From NCBI RefSeq assembly GCF_012489685.1, contig NC_080041.1:29315780-29379779 (forward strand): DNA of 64,000 bases. The letters run 5' to 3'. Positions 36,500 through 53,530 of the stretch are shown here, piece after piece. This DNA is from Lotus japonicus. Lineage: Eukaryota; Streptophyta; Magnoliopsida; Fabales; Fabaceae. Position numbers and translations under genes: made by a program. The notes beneath the pieces are model-generated. The model ran no database searches and was not told the DNA's origin. It saw only the letters and a program-made list of their open reading frames with translations. Numbering within the stretch: position 1 is the stretch's first letter; every line of letters starts with the position of its first letter.

Positions 36500-37663
36500 A
36501 ATTATTTGTACTATACTTCTTCTGTCGATGGGTACTTCACAATGAGCTTAGATGTATTTATTTGTCAATAAGATCCTTCATCTCTTTGTTCATATTCTGA
36601 CTTCAAGGTCCTTTGCTTCTCGATCTCTAAAATAATAGATTTTGATTTTGTAGGTTGTGAGACAATGGAGTCATTGTATCTTGAGTAGACGTTATAACTT
36701 GTGTTGTCTTCTTGACTTGCTTGATCTTGTAAACATTCCTTCAAATGATATGACTTCGCAAATTTCGATCTTTTTTTTCTTGGTTTCTTCATCTGATGCT
36801 TTGTATAATAGACGTTGTACTACATTCATCTTTTATCATTGACAATTTCTTATCATATGATCTTTGTACCTATATGTAAATAAGATTTTAGTGGCATATG
36901 ATAATACTTTGTCATTTATCATCATTAAAACTAACATTGAGACTTCTTTCCCTAACAAGTAAATTGCTAACAACCATGACACAGATTTACATTTTTTAGA
37001 ACTCTCACTAAATTATGGACTAATTCGTAACCCCAATTGCTGCTACTAGTTACATTGTTATTTTAACAACTTTAAGCAATAAAGACAGCATTACAAAAAG
37101 GAAAACCTGCAAAAAAAATTGTATTGATCAAATAGAGTGTGCTGTACATCTTAAATTTTGTCCTCTTCAAATATTTTCTTAGAAATCCACCACAAAGTGT
37201 ACTCAGTGTAGCGTTGCAAATCGCTCTATTTGGTGTTTTTCTTTAATACAATTATTACTGCTTGGCTGGCTATTAGATTTATCATTGTTTACAAAAGAAG
37301 TTATGCCCTTTGAGTAAACACGAAATCATATTTCAATTCCAATTTCAAAATCTTATTAGACAGCTCTTAGGAAGACGTCTTAACTGGCACGATAGATCAA
37401 CATAACTAATCAAAACCAGGATTTCCATTTATGATGAGTTTACTTCCTTAAATAACATGCTAGAAATAAACTTATGAGTACATGTAATGTCAGTTCTAGC
37501 ATTGCCTCTCATATGGCAGAACAACCACAGGGCATCAATACATGATTTACTATCATGTATAGTTGTGGTTTAATGAGATGAGTAAAAAACTGAATTGGAC
37601 GTTAAAATACAATGAAACCATGATATCAGATGTATCAATATTTGCGAGATTCCAAGACGAATT
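36500..37663. other. Intergenic region 3' of the ALDH3 gene
   Basis: AT-rich. A minus-strand open stretch of 75 codons at 36565-36792, open a little further to 36842, is Lys/Glu/Ser-rich but matches no family I know. The right part includes the ALDH3 3'UTR. I see nothing else. Confidence 0.35.
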
Positions 37664-43001
<5,338 letters not shown>

Positions 43002-43385
43002 TGTACGAAGAATCAGGGTGGTGGAAGATTGAGGAAGGGGTTGATTGATTGATGAGGTTTATATATTGAATTGGATTGAGTGAAGTGAAAGGAAACGAGA
43101 AGAAAGAAGGTGAGAGTGGGTGAACATGAACTGAACAGTGCTGCGTGCAGTGTCGTGTATTGCTCTATTATAGGTCGTGGCGGTCCCTGCTTTCGCGGCA
43201 TTTCATTTCATTATTACCTGTATGTGATTGACTTTTTTGACTACATATCTTTCTTTTTCATTGGTGAGCCAAATAGGTTATGCCTTAAAGAATAAAGATC
43301 ATAAAATGTTTACATATATAGAACCTTTGTAAAAACTACATTCAGTTATCTTTAGGTTGGCATAAGGAGCAACAGATTTTGTTGT
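43002..43385 (-). promoter_or_regulatory. 5' flank of the ALDH3 gene
   Basis: Upstream DNA of the minus-strand ALDH3 gene, with the 5'UTR immediately before the ATG. In the minus sense, TATATAAA-like bases at about 43058-43066 are possible but close to the ATG. No firm promoter call. Confidence 0.3.
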
Positions 43386-43515
43386 CACGAGATAACTCAA
43401 GTGGTAGAAACTGAGGAACATATGAGATGGATATGGAGAGGTTCAAGAATCGATTCTCTAACAGGTGCAATTTAACTTTCCGATGTGAAAAAAAAATAAA
43501 AAAAAAACCGGCAAA
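43386..43515 (+). mobile_element. tRNA-derived SINE-like element, copy 1
   Basis: GATAACTCAAGTGGTAGAA resembles an A box, and GGTTCAAGAATCGATTC resembles a B box about 50 bp later. The unit ends TTTCCGATGTG followed by an A-rich tail. Two minus-strand relatives lie at 43526-43652 and 44698-44812. Confidence 0.65.
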
Positions 43516-43525
43516 ATATTTTGAA

Positions 43526-43652
43526 TTTTTTTTTTTTACATCGGAAAGATAAATTTAGATAAATTGCATTATTCAGGGATCGATCTGTTAACATCTCATT
43601 TCTAACTCATATGTCTCCTAGTTCTTACCTCATTTGAGCTATCATTCGAGCC
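43526..43652 (-). mobile_element. tRNA-derived SINE-like element, copy 2
   Basis: Inverted relative of the copy at 43386-43515, placed tail to tail with it. Read on minus it starts GATAGCTCAAATGAGGTAAG, contains ACATATGAGTTAG and ends CTTTCCGATGTAAAAA. Confidence 0.65.
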
Positions 43653-44697
43653 TCGAGGACACAGATTTTGAGTTTAGCTCTCACATCTTCTTAGGCGGAT
43701 GTTTCTAATCATATGCGTCCAGTAAAATTTCAATTAGTAGACAACTCTCTTCAAAGAGTTACTCTAGCGCTCTAACTTAATAGTGAGCTTTTACTTATCT
43801 CGACAATATGTCATTGATGTTCTGTCTAATGTATGTAGATGTTTTTCTCTTCATTCAAACGTTTCAGGCGAAAATTAAAGAACTACACGTAGAATTCATT
43901 TTGTTTGTAGTTTAAGTTTCAGCACTAAAAAATTAAAAGTAAAAATATAATTAATTAAAGTAAAAATATTAAGTCCCCAAATAATAGCTTAAGTAGTAGA
44001 ATTATAAGACATATAAATTGAATAAGAAAAGTTCAAAAATGGATCCCTCTTAGAAGATAAAAAAAAGATATAAAGTATTAAGGGATGATCATCATAGACT
44101 TCGGTGGTCTCTTCTTTGGCAGCATTTCATTATTGGCTATTAAGAGATGACTACTCCCAATTCATTTAAGAGTTTTGACCAGATATTAAAAAAATTAACA
44201 CATATTTTCATTTTTATGAAAGTTATCATTTACATATTTAAGTTTTCCATTAATTTAATTTATTTCTTTCTTCTTTGTTCCTTCTTTTTACCGAGTTCAA
44301 AAAACAAATTACTTCTTTTTACCGAATATTTGGATTGCATTAAGAAGATACCGGAATAATATCCGAAATAATCAAATTGCATTAATTTAATTTATTTCTT
44401 TCTTATTCGTTACTCTTTCTTTTTCTTTATTAAATGAGTGTTGGCTTATTTGTTACTCTTGTAAGGTAATGATATGATTGATTTGTCGAAAAAGTTAATG
44501 ATATGATTACAAAATGATTAACATTATCTTGAACTTTAATGTTCACCAATGAATAACAATAAAAAACTTTCCTAAATTAATGATAGCTTAACAGAAATTG
44601 AGGGGTAGTTATTTTAGTCTAATCCCTGAAATTGTCATTTTATTCATGTAACATAAAAAGATTAAATTTACTTATTACCTTTATTTTTTTAGGATTG

Positions 44698-44812
44698 AAT
44701 TTTTTTTTTACATCGGAAAGAAAAATTGCATCCGCAAGGAATCGATCATTGCACCCCCTACCCAACACATATGTCCCCCAGCTTCTACCACTTGGAGCTA
44801 TCCTACATAAAC
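44698..44812 (-). mobile_element. tRNA-derived SINE-like element, copy 3
   Basis: Read on minus: GATAGCTCCAAGTGGTAGAA (A-box-like), GGACATATGTG, TGATCGATTCC (B-box-like), then CTTTCCGATGTAAAAA. From 43653 to 44697 and from 44813 to 45388 I see AT-rich DNA without a gene. Confidence 0.65.
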
Positions 44813-45396
44813 TTTTTAGAATTGAATTTGATCACATATTTTTACTTTTGTGAATTGATTTTTTTTTTAATGAAATGTTTGTGAATTGAATTGATCATCA
44901 TTTATCTTTCAATGATAAAAATTATTATTTCTATATGTAAGGTGATTGACCCATTAACCTTATAATAATTATAAGCGAACAAAATAACTATTTACACATT
45001 AATAGATAGTAAATTAAAACGAATTTGTTTGTTTTTCTCATTCTCTCCTTTTTTTTTTTTGGTATTTTCCCATGAAATGTTTGTTTAATTTTTTTCTTTG
45101 AAGCTTTAAGTTGATAATTCATAATTGGTTCGCTTAATTCATTTTTGCTATTAAAATTTTTTGACAAGGTAAACTTACTTAACAAGTCAGCCTCTTTTAT
45201 TTTTTTTCAAATTTTGGACAAGTTTAGCCACCAACCTATTGACTGGCCGCAAGATTAGGTGAATTAAAAAATTTAGTCTATCACTTAATTGGCTCATGAT
45301 TCACATTTTAGATCTAAACAGAATACAAGATTTATCACCATTCATTGATTAGCAGGTTCAGCTGTGCTTCAATTAGAATTAGTATATAGCACTGTT

Positions 45397-46174
45397 TAGG
45401 GGTGAACATGGGACGGGTAAATCCAATGAACCCGCCCAACCCAATCCGATCAAATAGAAAAAATGCGGGTTTGATCGGACAATCGGATTAGTCGGATGGA
45501 TTTTAATACAACCCAACCAAGTTCAGATCGGATTTCGAGTTCAGTTCAAATCCATCCAACCCAACGCAGAATCCATACATATAATAATAATTTTTATAAT
45601 TTTACTCATACTTGGAGTGCTAGTGTCGGAGTGATGACTTTTTGAAACTTTGAGACTTAAGTATTTGTAGTTATTTGTCATATTTGAACTTAGAGTATTT
45701 GTTCGTAGTTATTTGTTACATGTTTATATATAGTTATTTGGCATGTTGGAGACATTTAAGTCCTAAGTGTCATGACATGACATTTAGGGTTGTTTTTCAC
45801 TTTTTAGATACTATTTATATTAGATTGTTTCATGTCATTTGGTAATGAAGTTTTATATTTTCATGACATTTGGCTATATGTCATTTATGTGGTATTATTT
45901 CTATAACTTTTTTTGTCTTTTTCATGCTATTTAGTATTATAACATATTTAGTATTTTTTATAACTTTTTCTGAATTTATAATAATTTTTACAAGATTTTT
46001 TAATATAGTGACCCAATAAATCCATCCAACCCAATCCAAACTTCGTCGGGTTGGTTCGGATCGGGTCCGAAGAAGAAATTCGTGAAATCCAACCCAACCC
46101 AACCCAGACAATTTTGATCGGTTCGGATTTTATTTTGATCAAAATCCATCCAACTCAACCCATGTGCACCCCTA
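45397..46174. mobile_element. Non-autonomous hAT element, 778 bp
   Basis: Inverted ends TAGGGGTGAACATGGG and CCATGTGCACCCCTA are flanked by a perfect 8-bp target duplication GCACTGTT (45389-45396, 46175-46182), diagnostic of hAT transposition. Inner arms hold CCAACCCAACCC-type blocks in opposite orientations. There is no transposase; the Trp/Gly-rich open frames on the minus strand come from this repeat. A partial relative lies at 25971-26437. Confidence 0.88.
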
Positions 46175-46296
46175 GCACTGTTAAATAGTACTCCAATAGT
46201 AGTAGTTCGAATGTCACAACCAACGAAAGAAACATATATTGACCAGTGACTACTCTTACGAAAATCAAAACTCATTATACAGAAATTAAAACGTGT

Positions 46297-46958
46297 TAGG
46301 GTATGTTTGTACTTTGGATTGATGGAGCATAATGGAACGAAGCAGAATGGAATATAACAGAATATAAAGGAGCGGAATAGAATAGAATAAAATTTCCATT
46401 TTATTATTTGAGTATTTTATGATGGAGCGGTAGAAAGTTACCGCTTCAATATTTGAATAGTAGACAAGCCGAATGAGTTAAAAAAAATATTACTATATTA
46501 CCCTTGTAACAAGAAAAAAGGACCCGTAGTCGAAAAAGAAGTTACAGGAAGAACAGCCACATTGAAAGGAATGGATATATTTTTAAACATGGGATAGAGA
46601 GAACTGACATAGTTGGATTTATTTGTTTTCTTTTCCCACACAACAAACACACTCACTACATAACGTTGGAAGAATGAGAAAGTAGTGTGGAGGTGGGATG
46701 CCCAGGAAGGAGTGACAAGTTTTATGGTGAGGAATTTGAATCTTACGTTTTATCTACGGCAAGGTGGAATGCCTTAATTAAATTGTAAATTTATAATATT
46801 TTAAGTGACTGGTGTTTTGATTCCATCTCATAACTTCACTTCCAAACTAAAATGAAGAGATTCAATGAAATTAGATGTATTTAACTCACTCTTTTTCATC
46901 TCATCTCAATTCTCATCCTATTCTACTCCCTACCATCAATCCAAACATAGTCTAAAAA
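46297..46958. mobile_element. Foldback element, about 660 bp
   Basis: The left end GGGTATGTTTGTACTTTGG then ATTGATGG pairs with the right end CCATCAATCCAAACATAGTC. Interior AT-rich with no coding. The target duplication is unclear. Confidence 0.55.
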
Positions 46959-47223
46959 AGCTTAAAATCCAATCTAGAAATTAAAGTCAAATAAAACAAG
47001 TATGATTTCTATGATTAAATGAAAGCATGCGTACTTGAGTTTAAAAAAAAAAAGTCAAATAAAACAAGCAAAACTCAAAGGTTGATTTAAAAATAAAAAT
47101 AGAAACTGAAAAAGATAAACACATGAATTGAGGTAGGAATAATGTTACTCACACACCTCTCACCTCTCTTTTGAGGTGTGTGAGGTAGAATTTTAGTTCT
47201 AGAGAGAGAGAGAAATTGAGTAC

Positions 47224-47445
47224 CTCGATGACAGATTCAGTTTCAGGTTTTGATAAATCAGAGTAGAGAGCTCGCACAACCTCTTGCTCGTGCTGTTCAC
47301 ACAACTGGACAAGGGCTTTCAACTGGGAAACTCTCCACTCATAGCTCCGAGTCTTTCCAGAATCAAAGGTTACTCTCAGATCCTTAACCATGGCTGAAGC
47401 TTCTTCTAAATCAAACACTACCTGCTTTTTTGCGATAGACGCCAT
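47224..47445 (-). CDS. Lone ALDH3 first exon (alternative exon or remnant of a paralogue)
   Basis: From the ATG at 47445, 74 codons encode an ALDH3 N-terminus: FDSGKTRSYEWRVSQLKALV matches the complete gene's FASGKTRSYEWRASQLHAL, and DLSKPETES matches DLDKPPLET. It ends GAG followed by GTACTC, a donor in phase 0, exactly as exon 1 of the complete gene ends. No other ALDH3 exon is visible between 47223 and 43002. Either it is an upstream alternative first exon that could splice to exon 2 at 40597 across 6.6 kb, or it is what is left of a tandem duplicate. The reading frame is intact, with no stop or frameshift. A small hairpin (CTCACACACCTC / GAGGTGTGTGAG) lies just downstream at about 47150-47190. 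Confidence 0.75.
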
Positions 47446-48081
47446 GAATTTGGAGCACAGATCAGAACTCTTCTATTTGTGAGAAGAAACTCTGAAAGTC
47501 ATGTACAGAAGTGTGCATACAAGCAATGATCTGTTTATTAGATAGATAACATTTGACTACAGAGATAATATTATATATATATATATTCAAAGTATGCCAC
47601 ACTTGATAGTCTTGAGACAAATTCATCTAGGTTTAGAAATCACGTTTAATAAATATGTATCTTCGAATAAATACTTTTCCATACGCACAACTTGCAGATA
47701 GAGCCTTGAATTAGATCCTTAAGGAGTTCAATTATCTACTAATTATATTATACCTTATTGGTCTATACTTTATATAGATTTTTATTGTCCTCTTGTTTGC
47801 GATTCAGTTCTTATTGTTTGTCTTGTTCCTTCATTACTTAATAATGTGGGTCTTTTCGATGCAGGGAGCTCTGTTTGTTGTCTTATATGCTTTCATTGCT
47901 TTGCCATTAGATTCCTCTTCTTGGAATACAGCCTATGAGTACATTAATCATATTAAATAGATACGTATAGAAGACATTTAAATTATTGGTGCGAATTCTC
48001 CAAAAAATTGTTTTTTTTTTTTCTGTACTCCGGTGGATTTTCATACACTTTAACTTTTTTAAGAGTGTATGTGATTAGTTG
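47446..48081. other. Flank of the lone ALDH3 exon
   Basis: AT-rich DNA with a short TA run at about 47571-47585. No gene seen. It would contain the promoter if the lone exon is expressed. Confidence 0.35.
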
Positions 48082-49121
48082 GGGTGCCCACTAGGGTGGA
48101 CAACTTTTATTTTGGTCCACCGATGCACCAGACTTTAAAACAGTTAGATCTAGGAATCTTAAAATATTCTTTAATTGAATGATTAGGATTTAATGGATGA
48201 TAAAAGGACAAACATGTAAATTGATAACCCTTAGGTTAGTTAGCATCATCTTCTTCTCTCTGCTTCTAGAATATCAGTCTTGTGGGTGCAAGTGTGGATG
48301 GATGATAAAAGGAGAAACATGTAAATTGATAACCCTTTGGCACGCCTAGCTGAAAGCTGATAAACTAGCTGAAAGCTGATAGTTGAAAGCTGATAAAGCT
48401 ACGTAATTGGAACAAAAGTGTTTGGTAAAACTAGATGTTAAACAAGCTGAAATTGTAAAATGACATGAAATGACATATTTATAAAATTCTTTTTATATTT
48501 AACATTACTTTATTTACACATTAATATCTATACGATATTAATACTAAAATTATTATAAATATTTTAATTTCACTCAAGTTATTTATCATCTTAAAAATAT
48601 AATATTAATTTTTACATATTTAATTTTCAATATTTTTTTTATTAAATTAAATAGAATAAAATAAATAATTAGTAATTTGTAATATAAAATTATTTGTTTT
48701 ATTCCAAAGTAGTAATTATTTTTGTGCTGGAACGGTGTGCGTATGAGACAAGTGTGATAACTAATAAGTAAATAGGTTTAGTAAAAAACATATAAGGCTA
48801 AAGGTGGAATTTTAAAAAAATAATAAGGATAAAAATGATAATATATTTAATAAGCTATAAGCTTTAAGCTTCAAGCTACCTGAGATAGCTTATAGCTTAA
48901 AGTTTTAAGCTACTAAAATAAGCTCCTTCACCTTACACTTTCATCTCACGGTTGTTGATGGTGTTTGTGGGTGTTGTTGGAGATGGTTGAAGTGAGAAGA
49001 GGGAGAGTAAGAGTGAGAAGGAGAAGAAGGGGAAAAATCTAAAAACCCTGAGTGTAAAGTCTAAAATTTCCATGGAGCACCGATGGACCAAATTATTAAT
49101 GGTCCACCCTAATGGGAACCC
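48082..49121. mobile_element. MULE-like foldback element, about 1.04 kb
   Basis: The left end GGGTGCCCACTAGGGTGGAC and right end GTCCACCCTAATGGGAACCC are inverted repeats, continuing inward (TTTGGTCCACCGATGCACC / GGAGCACCGATGGACCAAA). TTAGTTG occurs directly outside both ends as a likely target duplication. Inside are a direct repeat of about 35 bp (GGATGATAAAAGGA...GATAACCCTT at about 48195 and 48298) and AGCTGAAAGCTGATA / AAGCTATAAGCTT blocks that suggest another nested MITE. Confidence 0.65.
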
Positions 49122-49419
49122 TTAGTTGGTATCATGTATAGTATAAGACTTAATAATATTAAAGTTGATAGTACTAGGCTCTTTTTTTGTACAGTAAACT
49201 GAATTATCATTGATAATCAAGCAAAAGATCAACAGAGAGAACACCCTCCATTGCGGAAGGATATTTCTCTAAACCAACAAAAATGTAATTCGAAAGAGTT
49301 TAACTTGGCTAAAAAATTAATATTATACATCATTTGGTTATACATTGTTTAACTTACAATATCGTATAAATTGATATAATTAAGCATATGTTTGATGGAT
49401 AGTGATCATGATGGAGAAT

Positions 49420-49823
49420 AATGGAGATGATGTGGTGGCGGTAGAGATGGCAGTGAGGGTGCCAGCGGTGGCGTGGTAGTGGTGGAGGTAAAGTGGTAGT
49501 CGTGATGGTGGTGGTGGAGAGAAGATGATGGAAACAATTGTGAGTGGTAGTGGAGTTGGTTGTGGTAGTGGCGGTGGGGTAATAGTACTGATGACAGTTG
49601 TAAGTGGTGGCGACAACGGCGGTGGCGAAGGGTGGTGGTTCCGGCAGTAATGGTAGTCATGGTGGCGGGTGGCGGTGATGGTAGTAGGGATGGCGGTGGT
49701 GGAATCGGTGGTGAGGGTGAGGATGACATTGATTGTGGCGGTAGAAATGATAATAGTGGTGGTGGTAGTGGTAATGTTGTGTGGTGGTGATGGATGTTGG
49801 TCGCAGTGATGATAGTGGTGGCG
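49420..49823. repeat. GGT/GTG-rich low-complexity tract
   Basis: A degenerate trinucleotide-like tract (GGTGGT, GTGGCGG, GATGGTGG) with strong purine/pyrimidine skew. Open frames across it on the minus strand are Pro/Ser/Thr/His-rich and reflect composition, not a gene. It resumes beyond the element at 49832-50461. Confidence 0.8.
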
Positions 49824-49831
49824 GTGGCGAT

Positions 49832-50461
49832 CAGGGGCGTAATCAGGATTTTAACATTGGGGTAGCCAAAGATGAAATGAAAAATTAATTTTTCTCTCTT
49901 TTATCTAAACAATGTTCATTTTTTAAAACAACTTTTAAGCATAATTTTTGTATCCTTCATTTTATCAAATTTCATTATATCAAACATAATTTCATCGAAC
50001 AATAATCCAAACGACACTATATGTGTAAATCAATTAATATAATTGATATTTTTAATAAGAAGAAGAAAGACATAATTAGTTTGACTATAATAAATACCAA
50101 CCAATCATAAGTTCGTTAAAACTAAAAGTGAGAGTAAATAAAAAAAAGTTATGTCCCTTTATGATATTATTTATAGGTTTTAAATAAATTTAATCATCAA
50201 ACACATCTATAGACTTGTGCCTAGCTTAGTGGTGAGTCAAATTGAAGAAATCCTAGGTGTAGGAGGTTTGATTCGTGTTTGGAGTTTTTTTCTTTTCATT
50301 TTTTATGGTATTTTTTATCCAAAAATGAAAATGAAATGATGTAATATATTAATTTATTCGTGTGTGCGCCTCAATGCACTAGTTGATACGAATTACTTGA
50401 TAATATATTAATTTATGACTAGGGCAGACACAGGTGAGCCACCTCGATCTATGCGCCCCTG
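49832..50461. mobile_element. Non-autonomous hAT element, 630 bp
   Basis: Ends CAGGGGCG and CGCCCCTG are typical hAT termini. The flanking 8 bp are GTGGCGAT and GTGGCAAT, one mismatch apart. Inside, at about 50220-50300, TAGCTTAGTGGTGAG and GGTTTGATTCG resemble the A and B boxes of a tRNA-derived SINE. No transposase. Confidence 0.8.
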
Positions 50462-50469
50462 GTGGCAAT

Positions 50470-51301
50470 AGCAATAGTGAAGTCGTGGCAGTGGTAGTGG
50501 GGGCGACGACTTTGGTGTGAAAGGTGTGGAGGTTTTGTGGTGGTTGTGAGAGACAAGTTGATTGAGAAGGGGAATAAGAGGAAGAAGATTATGAAGAAGA
50601 AGAAGACGAAGAGGAAAATGGAGGAAGAGAATATAAAAAATGATTGAAATATTTTTAAAGGACTAAAAATGATGTAAAACACCCACGTAAACACATGTAT
50701 CTGACTAGGATTGTCACTTAGATGATGACTTAGCAAAAATGTCACACACGTTTTGACGTCATAAGGACTTTTTCAAAACAAATAATTACTCACTCTTTTC
50801 TTGATCTTTTGTTGTTTAAGATTATGCACAGTGTTCAAGAGTGCAATCATTGATATATTTTTGGACATAGACACACATATTTAATGTTGAGATATATAGG
50901 TTGAAGAGAGATAGAGAGTAATATTTATGAATAATTATATCTTCACATCTTATTTTTTAGGTGTGGAGAGGTGGAGAAAGAGAGAAATATGAAGAAAGGA
51001 GAGAGAAAGAGAAAGTAAATATGTGATATATGATTTGATTGATAAAGGAAAGAGAAATAATAGAAAATGAAGGTGGAAAAAGAGTGGAGAGGTGTGTGTA
51101 TATCATAAAATGGGTTAAGAAACTTGTTATGATTTGGATTGGTAAAAATAAGAGTTGATGGGTGAGAGATATAATATTAAATGAGGGTATACATGAAATA
51201 AATTGACAAAAAATGCATTGGGTTTGTAAAACAAAAAAAAAATTGAAATTTAAGCGAAAGTTAAAACAACAAAAGAACATGAACAGAAGAAGTATAAAGT
51301 A
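50470..51301. other. Intergenic, G/A-rich then AT-rich
   Basis: Continuation of the GGT-rich tract to about 50540, followed by GAA/GAG-rich sequence at 50570-50640 and 50960-51080. No gene seen. Confidence 0.5.
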
Positions 51302-52106
51302 TTCCCTCCGTTATTTATTATAAGGCAATTTTTTTGTGGTTTTTTTCTTAAATATAAGTCCATTTCTAATATTTAGGTAGCATTGATTACTTTTTTCCCA
51401 AATTTACACTGTATTTAAAACTAAATATTTATGTTTTTCATGATTTAGTTTATTTCCAATGCCACTATCATTAATTAACCTATTCTAGAAATTCAAACTC
51501 TTCATCATTGTATTACTTCCTGAACTACAAGAGTATCAATTAAATGCATTATGTGGTGTCTAGAGATAGTGGGATATTAATTAGGACTGATAATTAATTG
51601 AAGTGTTAAATGTAACACCCTGATTTCGGTGGCGTCACTTTAGTAACAAAAAAGAAAATAAAGCGGAAAAACGTGAATATTTTTTTTTTCGATTTGTTTA
51701 GATAATAAATTTAAAGACTCGTCGACATAAAAACTTTACAACGAAAGACAAACATAACTAATGTACAATAGATTTACAGCCCCCGCTGTAAGTAGAGAAC
51801 CATGTCACGAGTAACCTCCAGTGACGGGAAGTAACCGAAAGTAGTGCCCGTGGGCAATATGTACAAACCAAGTGAAAGGTCAAGTGTACGCAATACAGTC
51901 CTCCAAAATGAAAGTAGGTCAGCCCAAAACGGCCTGAATAAGACCTCCTAGTCCAACCAACTCTCTGTGATTTCCATAAAGAAAACCACACAAAAAGATA
52001 ACGGTCGAGAAACCTACCCTGCCCCAAAATACGAACATGAAGACCAGAGCTATAACACTACTCCTACCCTAATCCTGTCCAGAGGAGTACACCCCAGCAC
52101 TCACAA

Positions 52107-52715
52107 CTACATGCTAGCGTGATCATCGTCCGAATCAGAATCCAGGACGACTAGGTCTGTGTTTGCGACTATCCCTCCTCTCGCAGCTGCTACAAGCTCC
52201 TGTGCTGGTCTCTCGGGTCCAGAACCCGAACCAAGGTCAGCAGCGACAGCCACAGTAAGTGAGCTAGAGTCCAAAGAAGTCCCTCCCACAGGCTTCTCCT
52301 CCGATGGGTCCTCATCGTCAGAAGACGACGGTGGTGGTGGTGCTCCTACTCCGGGTCCGCAGTGCACGCCAGGTGGCAGGTTGAAGCTGACAGTGTAATG
52401 CCTCAGAACTCCCTCTGTCAAGTGTCTCAGACTGTCGACACGATCTTCCATTATTCTCCCCGAGTAGATCGCTCTATGGCCAGCGGGGTCGACCACCCAT
52501 GAGTCGGGGATCTCCTGATCAAGCATCTCAAACCTAGTCCCCCCCGAAGGGTGGACCATCGTGAACCAATCCGCCATGGACATCTGACAAAAGGCGTAGT
52601 CCGCCCAAACACACACAGAAGGCGCGAGGGTCAACTCCAAAGAATTACATAAGTAATACACCAGTAGATAAAGTTTAAGGGATAACAACTTAGGCTTAGA
52701 AGTTTGTGATAGCAT
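52107..52715 (-). CDS. Hypothetical ORF inside the solo LTR
   Basis: 202 codons in the LTR's own sense direction. The middle (ADWFTMVHPSGGTRFEMLDQ) and acidic/Pro/Ser-rich C-terminus (APPPPSSSDDEDPSEE) look like real protein, not random frame. There is no domain I recognise and no gag or pol motif. The ATG at 52715 gives a hydrophobic start; a shorter protein could start at a Met just before ADWF. GC content is clearly above that of the surrounding DNA. Whether it is expressed is unknown. Confidence 0.4.
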   Translation of the reverse strand: MLSQTSKPKLLSLKLYLLVYYLCNSLELTLAPSVCVWADYAFCQMSMADWFTMVHPSGGTRFEMLDQEIPDSWVVDPAGHRAIYSGRIMEDRVDSLRHLTEGVLRHYTVSFNLPPGVHCGPGVGAPPPPSSSDDEDPSEEKPVGGTSLDSSSLTVAVAADLGSGSGPERPAQELVAAARGGIVANTDLVVLDSDSDDDHASM

Positions 52716-53304
52716 TATAAATTATATATCTTCCAATGGATATAAATGACAAATAATGACAATTAACATGTATCAAATAAAATTAACAAGTAACAATCAC
52801 ACTCGGCAACTAAGTCAGTATGCATGGTGCATGAATAAGATGACGAGGAACAAGATGCAATCCGGAAAGATGGGCACCATCGAGTCAGTCCTATCACCGG
52901 CCATAGTGGGACCATTTCCGCTCGGGTGTCTCTTATACCAAACAAAATGTAGTCAGATCAGCAGTATACCCGCAGGCCTGCCATTTCCGTCTGCTACTAA
53001 GAATCACCGCAGTGTTATTATGTGGAAATCCGGGTCTTATGACCATTTTGGAATCCACCGAGGTCCGGCATCCCACCGTGTATTAATCCCAGAAATGTGT
53101 GCATGAATGCAAAGTGATTAGCCAAACAACGTCTCCGACTTCACTCGTCACGTCGTCACGTGTTCTAGTTAACTTATTGTCTTTAAAAAGAATACCCTAA
53201 GGTAAATGTCGATTCTGGGACAAAAGACAATTAATTATAAAAAGTGTATTATCTCATTATGATTTCTCAAAATCATCCGACTCATCTCCATCCGATGGTC
53301 AAAA

Positions 53305-53530
53305 ACTGCTCAGCGAGCAAAGAGTATCGACATACTCGGAAACTATCCGTTTCCCGGCTTATCTTTTAGATAGCCAAACAACAAAACTGCTCCTCGAGCA
53401 AAAGAGCATCAACGTACTCAGAAACTTATTAATTTCCCGGCTTATCCTTTAGATAGCCAAACAACAAAACTGCTCATCGAGCAAAAGAGTATTAACATAC
53501 TCAGAAACTTATTAGTTTCCCCAAAACTTG
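53305..53530. repeat. Tandem repeat, about 82 bp x 2.7
   Basis: Units begin ACTGCTCxxCGAGCAAA at 53305, 53386 and 53469 and share CATACTCGGAAACT-type and TTTAGATAGCCAAACAAC blocks. It lies within the solo LTR and differs slightly in unit length (81 and 83 bp). Confidence 0.9.

Noticed and set aside
43386..43515. tRNA gene because of A- and B-box-like words
   Set aside because: No acceptor-stem pairing or anticodon arm; A-rich tail and related copies fit a SINE better.
45881..46275. Trp/Gly-rich minus-strand frames (GWVGF-like repeats)
   Set aside because: They arise from CCAACCCAACCC repeats in the arms of the hAT element.
49380..49729. Pro/Ser/Thr/His-rich minus-strand frames
   Set aside because: Produced by the GGT/GTG-rich low-complexity tract; no start context, domain or splice support.
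53305..53530. Regularly spaced repeats resembling a CRISPR array
   Set aside because: Plant nuclear context, only 2.7 units, and the whole 82-bp unit is repeated, not short repeats with unique spacers.
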